This document shows positions 16,398 through 24,282 of a stretch of DNA of 32,194 bases, piece by piece. Origin of the DNA: Aestuariivita sp. (lineage in GTDB: Bacteria; Pseudomonadota; Alphaproteobacteria; Rhodobacterales; Rhodobacteraceae); assembly GCA_026710045.1 (NCBI GenBank), contig JAPORU010000138.1, forward strand, positions 1-32,194, written 5' to 3'. How positions within the stretch are numbered: position 1 is the stretch's first letter; each line of letters begins with the position of its first letter. The translations under genes and the position numbers were made by a program. The notes under the pieces are model-generated. The model worked only from the letters and a program-made list of their open reading frames with translations, ran no database searches and was not told the origin of the DNA.

Positions 16398-18481
16398 TGT
16401 CTCTTAAGATTCTCAAACTTCCTTTTTATGTAACGACAAGTGAGCACGACCCCATCGCAGATTTTTTTAACCCGGTCTTGGAGCATGCTCAGCAATATGA
16501 CATCGCAGTTGGATACTTCAGTAGTACGTGGTTACGAGATACCGCTCACGGCATGTCAAACTTTGCCGTTAACTATGGCAAGGCTCGATGGATCATATCA
16601 CCAGAGCTTTCGCTTGAGGATTTTGAAAGTCTTCAAGTTAATGGTCAAATGTGTGACGAGCGGGCCAAAGAATTTATCTCTAGATCATATGAAAGTCTCT
16701 ACCAGCAGCTTACGCAGCATACGCGAGAGGCGCTAGGCTGGCTTATAAATGACGGAATTCTTTGCTTTAAAATCGGCATCCCGAAGAACCGTCTTTCTGG
16801 GATCATGCATGCCAAACAAGGCCTATTTACTGATGTGCTTGGAAATCGTGTTGGTTTCCTTGGTTCTTACAATTTGACAGGCGGAGCAAACACGAATTGG
16901 GAGGCGTTCAGTGTTTTTTGCGATTGGACATCGAGTGAGAGTTTCGAAAGAAACGACGTTATTGCTCGATCCTTTGACAACATGTGGAGCGGTCAAGATC
17001 CAAATTTGGCGCTCTACGATCCTTCCGCAGCTGATCTTGAGAAGTTTACCAGTGCGGCGAGAAATAGTTCCAAACAGTATGAGTTATTTCCCCCTGAAGA
17101 GTCAAACTCTTCTAAAGCAGCTTTGTACTCTCGAACGAATAGGCAACTCAGAGACTATCAGAAGGAGGGTATACAAAAATGGCTAGAAAATAATGGTCGT
17201 GGAATACTTCACATGGCTACCGGGACTGGCAAGACTTTTACAGCTCTTACTGCGGTAAGAAAACTGAACGACTTTATTGTGCAAAAGAATGGCAAGTTAT
17301 GTATCGTGGTTACTGTTCCCTATCAGCATCTGGCTGAACAATGGGCGCATGAGGCTAAAGAATTCGGTTTTGAACCTGTTCTTTGTTACGGTGGTGTCGG
17401 TTTATGGATGAAAGAGTGTCAAAGGCGTCTGAATGAGTTGAGCTCAAAGGTGAGGCAATATGTTATGCTTATTACGGTCAATGCTTCCATGTCTGATAAA
17501 CCTTTTCAATCGGTTCTGACCTCCTACTCCGGTAATATCTTATTTGTAGGTGATGAAGCGCATAACTTGGGAGCACCAAATAATTTGAAAGCACTCCCCG
17601 AAAATGCCGCATTTCGTTTAGGGTTGACAGCAACGCCTGATCGCTACGGAGACGAAGAGGGGACTGTAGGTCTCAAGCAATATTTCGGAGAAATCGTCTT
17701 AGACTATGGCCTCGACAAGGCAATCAGTGGAGGACATCTCTGTCGTTATTATTACTACCCGATCCTTGTTCACTTTGATGAAGAAGAACAGGCGGAATAT
17801 GCGGAACTCTCCATGCGCATCGGTAGGCTCTTTGGCCATGTATCTGAGCAAGATCATGCTCAAAGCGAACAGTTAAGTCGATTGTTGATCAAGCGGGCAC
17901 GCTTAGTGGGTAAGGCCCGCAACAAGCTACCGGCACTCATCAAATTATTGAAAGAACGGGATGAAATCTCACACACTCTGATTTATTGCGGAGATAGCAA
18001 AGAAAGTGGGAAACGCTACCTCGACGTTGCTCTTGCAAAAATAGGTGGAGATCTTGGGCTTCGAGCAAGTCCTTTCACATCTGAGGAAAATAATGTTGAA
18101 CGGACCAGACTGTTACGTCAGTTCGCATTCGGTGAGATACAAGTGCTCCTTGCGATTAGATGCTTGGATGAGGGTGTTGATGTCCCAATGACCCGGACGG
18201 CCTACATCCTAGCATCATCTGCTAATCCTAAAGAATTTACCCAGAGAAGGGGCCGGGTACTTCGGCGTTCGGATGGAAAAGACAACGCACATATCTATGA
18301 TTTCATTGTTGTGCCAGATTTTGAAAAATTGTCCGGTCAAATACCTTTGAACGCGGAACAATCTCTAATGAAACGAGAATTAGCGAGGTTCAATGAATTT
18401 GCTGTGCTTGCAGAAAATCATGGTGAGGCGCTTTCAAAAATCATTGAAATCAAAAAAAGTCTCCATCTTCTTGATCATTGA
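16397..18481 (+). CDS. PLD-nuclease/SF2 helicase fusion, dnd-system effector type
   Basis: A 694-aa two-part protein. Residues 1-200 form a phospholipase-D-type domain with one HKD motif: His138 and Lys140 (IMHAKQGLF), then FLGSYNLTGG at 154-163 and Glu169. Residues 245-690 are an SF2 helicase: LRDYQKEGIQKW, Walker A ATGTGKT at 274-280, DEAH at 386-389, GLTATPDR, and motif V-VI LDEGVDVP with QRRGRVLRR. The build resembles the family named DNA phosphorothioation system restriction enzyme and related type III Res helicases. It may unwind, translocate on or cut DNA lacking phosphorothioates; published work on Pbe systems reports blocked viral replication without DNA breakage. Start overlaps the preceding stop. 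Confidence 0.88.
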   Translation: MSLKILKLPFYVTTSEHDPIADFFNPVLEHAQQYDIAVGYFSSTWLRDTAHGMSNFAVNYGKARWIISPELSLEDFESLQVNGQMCDERAKEFISRSYESLYQQLTQHTREALGWLINDGILCFKIGIPKNRLSGIMHAKQGLFTDVLGNRVGFLGSYNLTGGANTNWEAFSVFCDWTSSESFERNDVIARSFDNMWSGQDPNLALYDPSAADLEKFTSAARNSSKQYELFPPEESNSSKAALYSRTNRQLRDYQKEGIQKWLENNGRGILHMATGTGKTFTALTAVRKLNDFIVQKNGKLCIVVTVPYQHLAEQWAHEAKEFGFEPVLCYGGVGLWMKECQRRLNELSSKVRQYVMLITVNASMSDKPFQSVLTSYSGNILFVGDEAHNLGAPNNLKALPENAAFRLGLTATPDRYGDEEGTVGLKQYFGEIVLDYGLDKAISGGHLCRYYYYPILVHFDEEEQAEYAELSMRIGRLFGHVSEQDHAQSEQLSRLLIKRARLVGKARNKLPALIKLLKERDEISHTLIYCGDSKESGKRYLDVALAKIGGDLGLRASPFTSEENNVERTRLLRQFAFGEIQVLLAIRCLDEGVDVPMTRTAYILASSANPKEFTQRRGRVLRRSDGKDNAHIYDFIVVPDFEKLSGQIPLNAEQSLMKRELARFNEFAVLAENHGEALSKIIEIKKSLHLLDH

Positions 18482-18520
18482 AAAGTATCATTGTTAAAAT
18501 TCTAAAGGGCAGAAAGAAAT

Positions 18521-18712
18521 ATGAGCGAACACGGTAAGTCACCAAAACAAATTCTTAAAGCAGCTTCTTCAAGGGTGAGAAAAGTCGTGAACGAAATTCT
18601 ATCGATTGAACATGAGTTTCAGAACTACAGAAATCTCGGATCTGCAGGGCATGTCGAAAAGGAAATTGCACAACGTATCAAGCAGCTTATCAAATGTGAG
18701 GTAAAACATTGA
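18521..18712 (+). CDS. Small 63-aa protein within the dnd/Pbe-like cluster
   Basis: A basic, highly helical 63-aa protein (about 11 Lys, 5 Arg) with no recognised family. It starts at ATG 18521, 39 bases after the helicase gene, preceded by an AGGGCAGAAAG purine stretch. Its stop overlaps the TTG start of the following ATPase gene (TTGA at 18709-18712), the kind of tight coupling seen for subunits made in fixed ratio. It could be an accessory subunit of the ATPase or a small DNA-binding factor; both are inference. It is easily missed by gene callers with short-ORF cut-offs. Confidence 0.7.
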   Translation: MSEHGKSPKQILKAASSRVRKVVNEILSIEHEFQNYRNLGSAGHVEKEIAQRIKQLIKCEVKH

Positions 18713-20760
18713 GGATACTGCGGCTCAAGATCCAAAACTTTCGCCAATTTTATGGTGAGTGTGAACTGAAATTTCGTTCTGACGATACATCAAGAATTAC
18801 CGTTATTCATGGTGAAAATGGATCCGGAAAAACGTCGCTCTTGAACGCTTTTAAATGGGTGCTTTACGGCAAGACTGATTTTGATACTGGCGAGCAAACA
18901 ATTCTAAACGAGCTTGCTTTGTCAAAGATCTCGGTCGGTGGTGTGGCTGAGCTAAGACTTGATCTCGAGTTCGAACATGAGAGTTTAACTTATATCGTCT
19001 GCCGAAAGCAAGAGTTCAAGCGCATCGGCGAGACGCTGAAAGCTGAGCCAATCGGAAAATCGATTCCGACACTGTCTTGGATTGACGAAAAGGGAAAGTA
19101 TAAGACGGCTAAAAACCCAGTGAACCATATCAATCAGTTGATACCTGAGCAGATGCACTCTTATTTTTTCTTCAATGGAGAACGAATTGAAAAGCTTGCG
19201 AATGTCTCAGCCGCAGGTGAAATCCGAGACGCAATTAAGACTCTCATGGGCCTTGAAATTATCGACCGTGCGAGTGACCATCTCAGTCGTCTTGTGATTA
19301 AAGATCTTCGTAAGGAAGCCAGCGAAACGGCATCGGCTGACTACCGCGAGCTACTCGAAAGATCCGAAAGGATCAATGCTGAAATCGATCAATTTAAACA
19401 GGAGAAAGACACTGCAATTAAATCTAAAAAAGGTTTCCAGAAGGAGCTTGATACTATCAATGCGTCTTATGAAAAGATTGTTGATATTAAGGTAAAGACA
19501 GAGAAGCGACGCAGTCTAGAAGCTGAGAGAGATACAATTGAAGAAGATCTCGAAGCCTTAAATAAAACACGAATGGAACGAGTTTCTGAATCGGGTGCTC
19601 TAGCTTTTTTGTCTGATACTGTAACCTCTGTTTCCGACATGTTGGAGGAATGCCGAAAAAGAGGTGAGCTTCCCTATAAGATCCGACAAACTTTCATTGA
19701 TGATTTGCTTCATGATGCTAAGTGCATCTGCGGAACCGAGCTGTCAAAAGGCTCTGAAGCAAGAATTACTATAGAAGGTTACCGGAATAAGGCGACAGGG
19801 GAAGATTTGGAGGCCGCTTTTACCGATGTCGTGAGCAATCTTCGCGCGATGCCAACTGAAAGAAGTCGGCTCTACAAACAGCTTTCAATATGGTCCAACA
19901 AAGAAAGTGAATATAATAGGCGCCTTAAAGCTATCGCTGAAGAACTTGACGAGATTAGCAGCAGCTTAGGATCTTCTGATATCGAAGATGTTAAGCGTCT
20001 TGAGCAGCGTCGAAAGGAGCTGACGCAATGGCAGATCAATGAGGGTCTGAAAATTGACAAGGCGAAAGAAACAATCGATCTATGTATCGATGAGCGTTCC
20101 AAGGTCAAAAAGGAGATTGAGAAAGTTCAGTCGAAGTCCGACAAAGAAGATTTAGCGAGGCGGGAACTCGAGTTTGCTGAAGAGTGCAAAGCTCTCGTGG
20201 ATAATTTACATGAGGCTCTGGCCGAGAAGACACGTTACCATTTGTCAAAGAAGGTAAATGATACCTTTCAAAGCATTCTACGGAAGGATTTCTACGCCGA
20301 GATTGATCAAGACTACACTCTGAAAATTTTTAAAGATGTCCCGGATGTGGGTAAACAACCTGTGCTGGAAAAGTCTACGGGTGAGAACCAAGTCATCAGC
20401 CTAAGTTTCATCGCGAGCTTGGTAAATTTTGCAAAGGAACGTAACAAGTCAGAAACGACTTTTTTCAAAGGAGGGGTCTACCCTCTTATTATGGATTCAC
20501 CCTTTGGCGCTTTGGATCGAGAGTATCGAGAAAAAATAGCGCAACATATCCCTGATCTTGCCGACCAAGTGATTGTATTGGCGTCTAATTCTCAATGGAG
20601 TAAGGAGGTTGACGACAAATGTCGCCCATTTATTGGCAAGGAGTATAGCCTCATTTATCATGCTCCAAAGTCCAAAGGACGTGAGGAAAACACTAACTAC
20701 GTCAAGCGCACTGATGGACCCGAGTTTACAAAGATCGAGGAGGGGTATCTTGGCCACTAG
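18709..20760 (+). CDS. Second DndD-like SMC/Rad50-type ATPase
   Basis: A 683-aa ATPase with the same plan as DndD: Walker A GENGSGKT at residues 35-42, FFFNGERI at 153-160 (the same position as in DndD), coiled coils over about 195-330 and 380-500, signature STGENQ at 556-561, Walker B ending at Asp596 (LIMDSPFGALD). Between the coils lies KCICGTEL with Cys339 and Cys341, reminiscent of a Rad50 zinc-hook half site; DndD above lacks it. The start is TTG overlapping the 63-aa gene; no upstream ATG gives a better N-terminus because MRILRLKIQNFRQF is the expected first strand. Position and architecture fit the ATPase of a Pbe-type module. Confidence 0.88.
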   Translation: MRILRLKIQNFRQFYGECELKFRSDDTSRITVIHGENGSGKTSLLNAFKWVLYGKTDFDTGEQTILNELALSKISVGGVAELRLDLEFEHESLTYIVCRKQEFKRIGETLKAEPIGKSIPTLSWIDEKGKYKTAKNPVNHINQLIPEQMHSYFFFNGERIEKLANVSAAGEIRDAIKTLMGLEIIDRASDHLSRLVIKDLRKEASETASADYRELLERSERINAEIDQFKQEKDTAIKSKKGFQKELDTINASYEKIVDIKVKTEKRRSLEAERDTIEEDLEALNKTRMERVSESGALAFLSDTVTSVSDMLEECRKRGELPYKIRQTFIDDLLHDAKCICGTELSKGSEARITIEGYRNKATGEDLEAAFTDVVSNLRAMPTERSRLYKQLSIWSNKESEYNRRLKAIAEELDEISSSLGSSDIEDVKRLEQRRKELTQWQINEGLKIDKAKETIDLCIDERSKVKKEIEKVQSKSDKEDLARRELEFAEECKALVDNLHEALAEKTRYHLSKKVNDTFQSILRKDFYAEIDQDYTLKIFKDVPDVGKQPVLEKSTGENQVISLSFIASLVNFAKERNKSETTFFKGGVYPLIMDSPFGALDREYREKIAQHIPDLADQVIVLASNSQWSKEVDDKCRPFIGKEYSLIYHAPKSKGREENTNYVKRTDGPEFTKIEEGYLGH

Positions 20761-21202
20761 GATAAGACGCCCTGCTGAGTTTGATGCGATGCTAAGTGAG
20801 TTGCGCGATAAAGCTGTTTTTCAGACATTCAAAGATGTTCTGATCTTCGCCGCCGCACTCGGATTCCGGCGAAACAATAGAAAGTCCTTTGAGAAAACCT
20901 CCGAACCCATACACCTTGAATTTTTTAGAGGTGATTTTGATCGGACTATCATGAGCGTGATTGCGATTGAAGAACATAACGATCCAAATATGTTGGCTCC
21001 TTCTAGTGAAGCCGCACGGGTACTATGTTTTGAGGAGTACGCAAATGGCGGCCTAGAAATCATGAAGCGTGAGATATGGGACGGCAAACAAGACTGGAGC
21101 CAAGGGCTTCTTTCTCTAATTCATAGAGAAGAAGGAGATCAAACCATACTTGACGATATTACGGAGTTGGCAAATTGGTCCAGTGCGCACCAAGATTGTT
21201 GA
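20750..21202 (+). CDS. Dnd system-associated protein 4-like
   Basis: A 150-aa soluble protein, here started at TTG 20750, which overlaps the ATPase stop by 11 bases and has AGGAGGGG four bases ahead. Starting at the in-frame ATG 20573 would put 59 residues deep inside the ATPase gene in another frame, so I reject it. The sequence runs IRRPAEFDAMLSELRDKAVF, TFKDVLIFAAALGFRRNNR, a GDFDRTIMSVIAIEEHND segment, and CFEEYANGGLEIM. This matches my memory of the small family named dnd system-associated protein 4, found next to phosphorothioation genes. Biochemical role unknown. It is the last gene of the cluster. Confidence 0.78.
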   Translation: MATRIRRPAEFDAMLSELRDKAVFQTFKDVLIFAAALGFRRNNRKSFEKTSEPIHLEFFRGDFDRTIMSVIAIEEHNDPNMLAPSSEAARVLCFEEYANGGLEIMKREIWDGKQDWSQGLLSLIHREEGDQTILDDITELANWSSAHQDC

Positions 21203-21884
21203 AACGATAAAGTATCTGAGATTTCAATTTGGCTGCGCATTCGATTCTGTTGTTTTTCATACCTGCTAAGGTACCATTCGTTCATTTGTGGCTATATTTG
21301 CAATTTTGAGACCCATTCACAGGGTATTGATCGGTCCTGCCGATCTTCAATGTTTTGCAGTCATGTGATTAATGGGGCATTGAAGCACTGGCAACGGCCG
21401 ATGGTTTGGGTTTGAAGCGTGGTCCCTGACCATAATTGACATTTCGTATCGTGTGCTGGGCTGGAGTACGCACACTTCGTTTTTTCCTGTTTTCACCAAT
21501 CACCGCGGGCGGCATTCGGTGCGTATGAACCTAACGGAAACGTGCGTCTTTGGCGGATAGATGGGATTGAGTTTGCTGAGTCTGTCTATTTTTTCCAGAA
21601 CCTGCGTAGGAAAGGTTATGAATGTATTGTAAACCGCATTTTGTCGTGTCTTTCGAGCCAGTGTAAATGAATATATTGCCCATACACATTCCTATTTGAA
21701 AGGGATTCTATCTTTGTCTATTCAGCACCCCAACAGTTTTTTTAGCCGAGTATCATCATCCGTGCAACCAACTGTCGTGCTGAATGACGACGGGTCGTAC
21801 AGTGACTCTCGGTTATCTATGAACGTTTGTGATGAGCGCGGTTGACAGCTTGTGTGGGGAACAACGGAGTGTGTCGAGCATATT
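21203..21884. other. Intergenic stretch after the dnd/Pbe-like cluster
   Basis: No gene is supported. A plus-strand frame ending at about 21668 is open for some 75 codons (contains RLWRIDGIEFAESVYFFQNL) but has no start codon or ribosome binding site, so it is at best a gene fragment. The right edge grows into the sequence beyond the C-terminus of the IS4-like transposase remnant. This is the probable distal border of the defence island. Confidence 0.4.
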
Positions 21885-22945
21885 TCAGTCTTGTTTGCGC
21901 GCGGTCGCCAGCACTGTCCAGATGACGGTACGGTTGGTTGCACCCTGCCCATTAGTCATTTTTGTGGGAACATTCACATCGTATATGGCGCTGTTTTCGC
22001 TGAATGTCATCACCTGTTCCAGCGCTTTCGCACCGACCGTCATCTGGGTATAGCCTTCCCAGACAATCTGATGACCCGGCGGCCCGTCACATTTGCGGTC
22101 CAGATACCCTCCGATCCGTGTCACCATGCACACCGCTTCGCCGCGGGTTATCTCGGAGAGTTCCAGTAAGTCGGCGTCCTTTCCCCGACTGTGGAAATTG
22201 ATGTTGCGTTCCCGTGCGAAGTCTTTCAGCATCGCCAGTTCGCATTCGGAAAACAGCGTGTCGGCGGCCAGTTCCGGTGTGTGTTGCGGCCCAGGAGCGT
22301 CAGGGTGACCAGACGCCAGACGATCACCGCATTGATCGTGACGGCCAGTTGGACCCGCTTGGCCCTGGTATGGGTGATCTTTTAACAGCACATCCGCTTT
22401 TCAAAATACGATGCCACTCTTCAATCAGCCACCGCAGGGAATAGGCCTTGAGGATGAATTCGGCCTCTTTCCCACTCGCGACGGGCAGCGTCGTGAGCAG
22501 GGGCCATTCAATTGGGTCGGCTGCTTTCGGCGGAGACGGTTCCCGAATATGAACAACCGTCATAAGGGCCGGTTCGGTGACCAGCGTTTCCGCGCCTTCT
22601 TGGGGACCGTCAACGCCATTCCTGCCACCGCAGTTCACAGACCTCGGTGCGTGATGCGCGCCCTTCAGACGTCTTTTGTCCCTGCGCACTCCGTTGCGCC
22701 GAGGCCCGATGAACCGTTACCTTGAAGAGTCCTTGTGATGGACGATTGCGCACCGCATTGAACAGTTTACCCCATTTCACAACACTCGGTCGTGGCGGGC
22801 ACACCCCACCAGTTCTGCACCGCCATTCGCTTGACGTTCGCAAAACAGAGCCGCGATATCGCCTTCGCGGATCCATCACTGAGATCATCCGTGTGTTGCC
22901 GGCTTTGGCCACGAGTTCGGAACTATCCCGCCAGGCGCCGCCGTT
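21885..22945 (-). pseudogene. IS4/Tn5-like transposase, broken by several frameshifts
   Basis: Reading the minus strand, consecutive pieces of one DDE transposase appear in order but in different frames. DREGDI followed by AALFCERQANGG (22851-22872 onward; a catalytic aspartate) comes first. Then VHIREPSPPKAADPIEWPLL and YSLRWLIEEWHRILKSGC (about 22390-22560, with the catalytic Glu of 'Y..RW.IE'). Then LLGRNTPELAADTLFSECEL (about 22200-22300), and finally CMVTRIGGYLDRKCDGPPGH with WEGYTQM (about 22025-22120), the Tn5-type dimerisation tail. At least three frame changes and an internal TGA make it inactive. The N-terminal domain is missing; the left piece abuts the Calx-beta gene. Confidence 0.8.
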
Positions 22946-22958
22946 CCGAGTGCGGTAT

Positions 22959-23483
22959 TTAGCAGCTGCTCCAGTAGCAGTGCCAGCTCGTAAATTTATT
23001 GCGGATCCAAGCGCGCACGGTCTTAGTTTCGGGCAAGCCCTCGATATACCAATAATCGGTCCACCACCCTTGATGACCCCATTCTGTCTCCGGTTCGGAA
23101 AGTACCAATTGGAAATCCTCGGTGCCGTCGTTAACCGAATCCGTGAGGGTCTTGACCCGAATCTCAGCAAACCGTCCGCCGGCGGGGAACACCACATGAC
23201 CCGACTTAGCCTCGTAGTCACTGTCGGCCCGGGCGGTGCCGTCCTCTGTGCGGTAAGCATATCGGATGGGGAAGTCGAAGGCGCGGGAAATGCTGATCTT
23301 GAAGACCACGTCCTTCCCCTCTAAGACTGTGACATCCACGACGCTGAGCTGTGCCGGGCCGCCCGGGACAATCGGTGAGTAGATGGTCCGTTCGGCCACT
23401 GCCGGCTGCACTAACAGCAGACCGACCACTCCGGTCGCGCACATAACACCGACCAATAGGCCTCTCAATGATTGGAGGTTCAT
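22959..23483 (-). CDS. Secreted Calx-beta domain protein, possibly truncated
   Basis: A 174-aa protein with a signal peptide (MNLQSLRGLLVGVMCATGVV, cleavage near AVA at about residue 30) followed by one Calx-beta domain: LSVVDVTVLEGKDVVFKISI, TEDGTARADSDYEAKSG and NDGTEDFQLVLSEPE are the hallmark strands and loops. Such domains bind calcium or act as adhesion modules. The start is ATG 23483 with AGGAGAG seven bases ahead; 35 upstream in-frame codons are discarded. The last dozen residues (FTSWHCYWSSC) run straight into transposase-like sequence, so the original C-terminus may have been lost when the IS4-like element landed. Confidence 0.75.
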   Translation of the reverse strand: MNLQSLRGLLVGVMCATGVVGLLLVQPAVAERTIYSPIVPGGPAQLSVVDVTVLEGKDVVFKISISRAFDFPIRYAYRTEDGTARADSDYEAKSGHVVFPAGGRFAEIRVKTLTDSVNDGTEDFQLVLSEPETEWGHQGWWTDYWYIEGLPETKTVRAWIRNKFTSWHCYWSSC

Positions 23484-23603
23484 TATGATTCTCTCCTGTT
23501 TGTCAATCGTTTTTTTTCGAACACGCTCGCGTGGGTGCGCAGCTAGTCCCCATCGTCTTGTCTCGATCCGTCTCGCTTGCACACTCACGATTCCGTGACT
23601 CTG

Positions 23604-23656
23604 TGTTACCCCTCCCTCACATGCAGGTCAACATAAAAATAACATCCTTGTGAAAA
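23604..23656 (-). repeat. Conserved upstream element, copy A
   Basis: On the minus strand this reads TTTTCACAAGGATGTTATTT then TTATGTTGA and, after five divergent bases, ATGTG and GGGGTA. It aligns without gaps over about 52 bases with copy B at 31357-31409, with one mismatch in the first 29 bases. It lies about 120-175 bases upstream of the Calx-beta start, in the same relative orientation as copy B to its downstream gene. It may be a shared promoter or leader element, or the end of a mobile element. Confidence 0.6.
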
Positions 23657-23984
23657 AAAGAAGTCGGAAGGATTGCAATCCGTGATCAAGCGTGATAGGG
23701 CATCGTTTGTTCGTTCAATTACGCTGAACGAAAAAGACCATCGCTAGACCATCGCTACATCTGGGCGTCCTAGAGCCCGCGATAGGCAGTTGAGCGGCTA
23801 ATTCCGACATAGCGGGCAGACTGGGTGACGGATGTCCCTCTGACGAAGAGGTCACTTGGGTCACTATCGGTGGGTGGGTCTCGGAAATATCCGATTGAGC
23901 CGCTTTCGCTCCCGCAGTAATCGATTTCATAAAGTACTTGCTGCACTAGAGTCTCACCATTATTAAATTGCTGGGTGAAGTGAT
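23657..23984. other. Spacer between IS630 fragment and repeat element
   Basis: No complete gene. The minus-strand frame running on from the IS630 tail contains SVTQSARYVGISRSTAYRGL near 23775-23835, which looks like a helix-turn-helix, but it has no start of its own and ends soon after. Probably more mobile-element debris. Confidence 0.35.
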
Positions 23985-24172
23985 TTAGTTTGCTTCGTGA
24001 CTTCTCGGTTGTGAACTGCCAGTCTACGGATTTTCCGCCTCGCTCCGCCTTTGCTGCCAAGCCTTCACCTCACGGAACAACGTCTCTCGGTCAGGTATCC
24101 GACGGACAAGACATTGTTTCGAGAGCACCTTGATTTCGATCTCGGCGATGTTCAACCACGATCCAGCCCTAC
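23985..24172 (-). pseudogene. IS630-family transposase C-terminal fragment
   Basis: On the minus strand from about 24172: GSWLNIAEIEIKVLSKQCLV, RRIPDRETLFREVKAWQQRR, matching the C-terminal block of IS630-type DDE transposases (GSWLNmvEiefsvLsrqcL.rRipd...L..ev.aW...RN). A one-base frame change near 24010-24030 then leads to SVDWQFTTEKSRSKL, the family's 'vdWqFTteDARikLkrLYP' end. The rest of the transposase is absent upstream, so this is a remnant. Confidence 0.75.
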
Positions 24173-24282
24173 AGGAAAGGAAAAATCTAAGTTAAGCCAT
24201 TGTTTTATATACTTTAATTGTTTAATGTGAAGTAATTGAGAAGAATTTGGACGGATTGACATGTGATCTTATAGGTCTTAAA

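Noticed and set aside
20573-20749. N-terminal extension of the dnd-associated protein from ATG 20573
   Set aside because: It lies entirely inside the ATPase gene in another frame; TTG 20750 with AGGAGGGG ahead gives the family-like start.
21440-21670. Open plus-strand frame of about 75 codons containing RIDGIEFAESVYFFQNL
   Set aside because: No start codon, no ribosome binding site and no recognised family; at most a gene fragment.
22610-23260. 216-codon minus-strand frame
   Set aside because: Its first half overlaps the Calx-beta gene in another frame, and its second half is a piece of the frameshifted IS4-like transposase.
23770-23840. Helix-turn-helix-like SVTQSARYVGISRSTAYRGL as a separate regulator gene
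   Set aside because: It sits at the end of a frame that begins in the IS630 remnant and has no start of its own.
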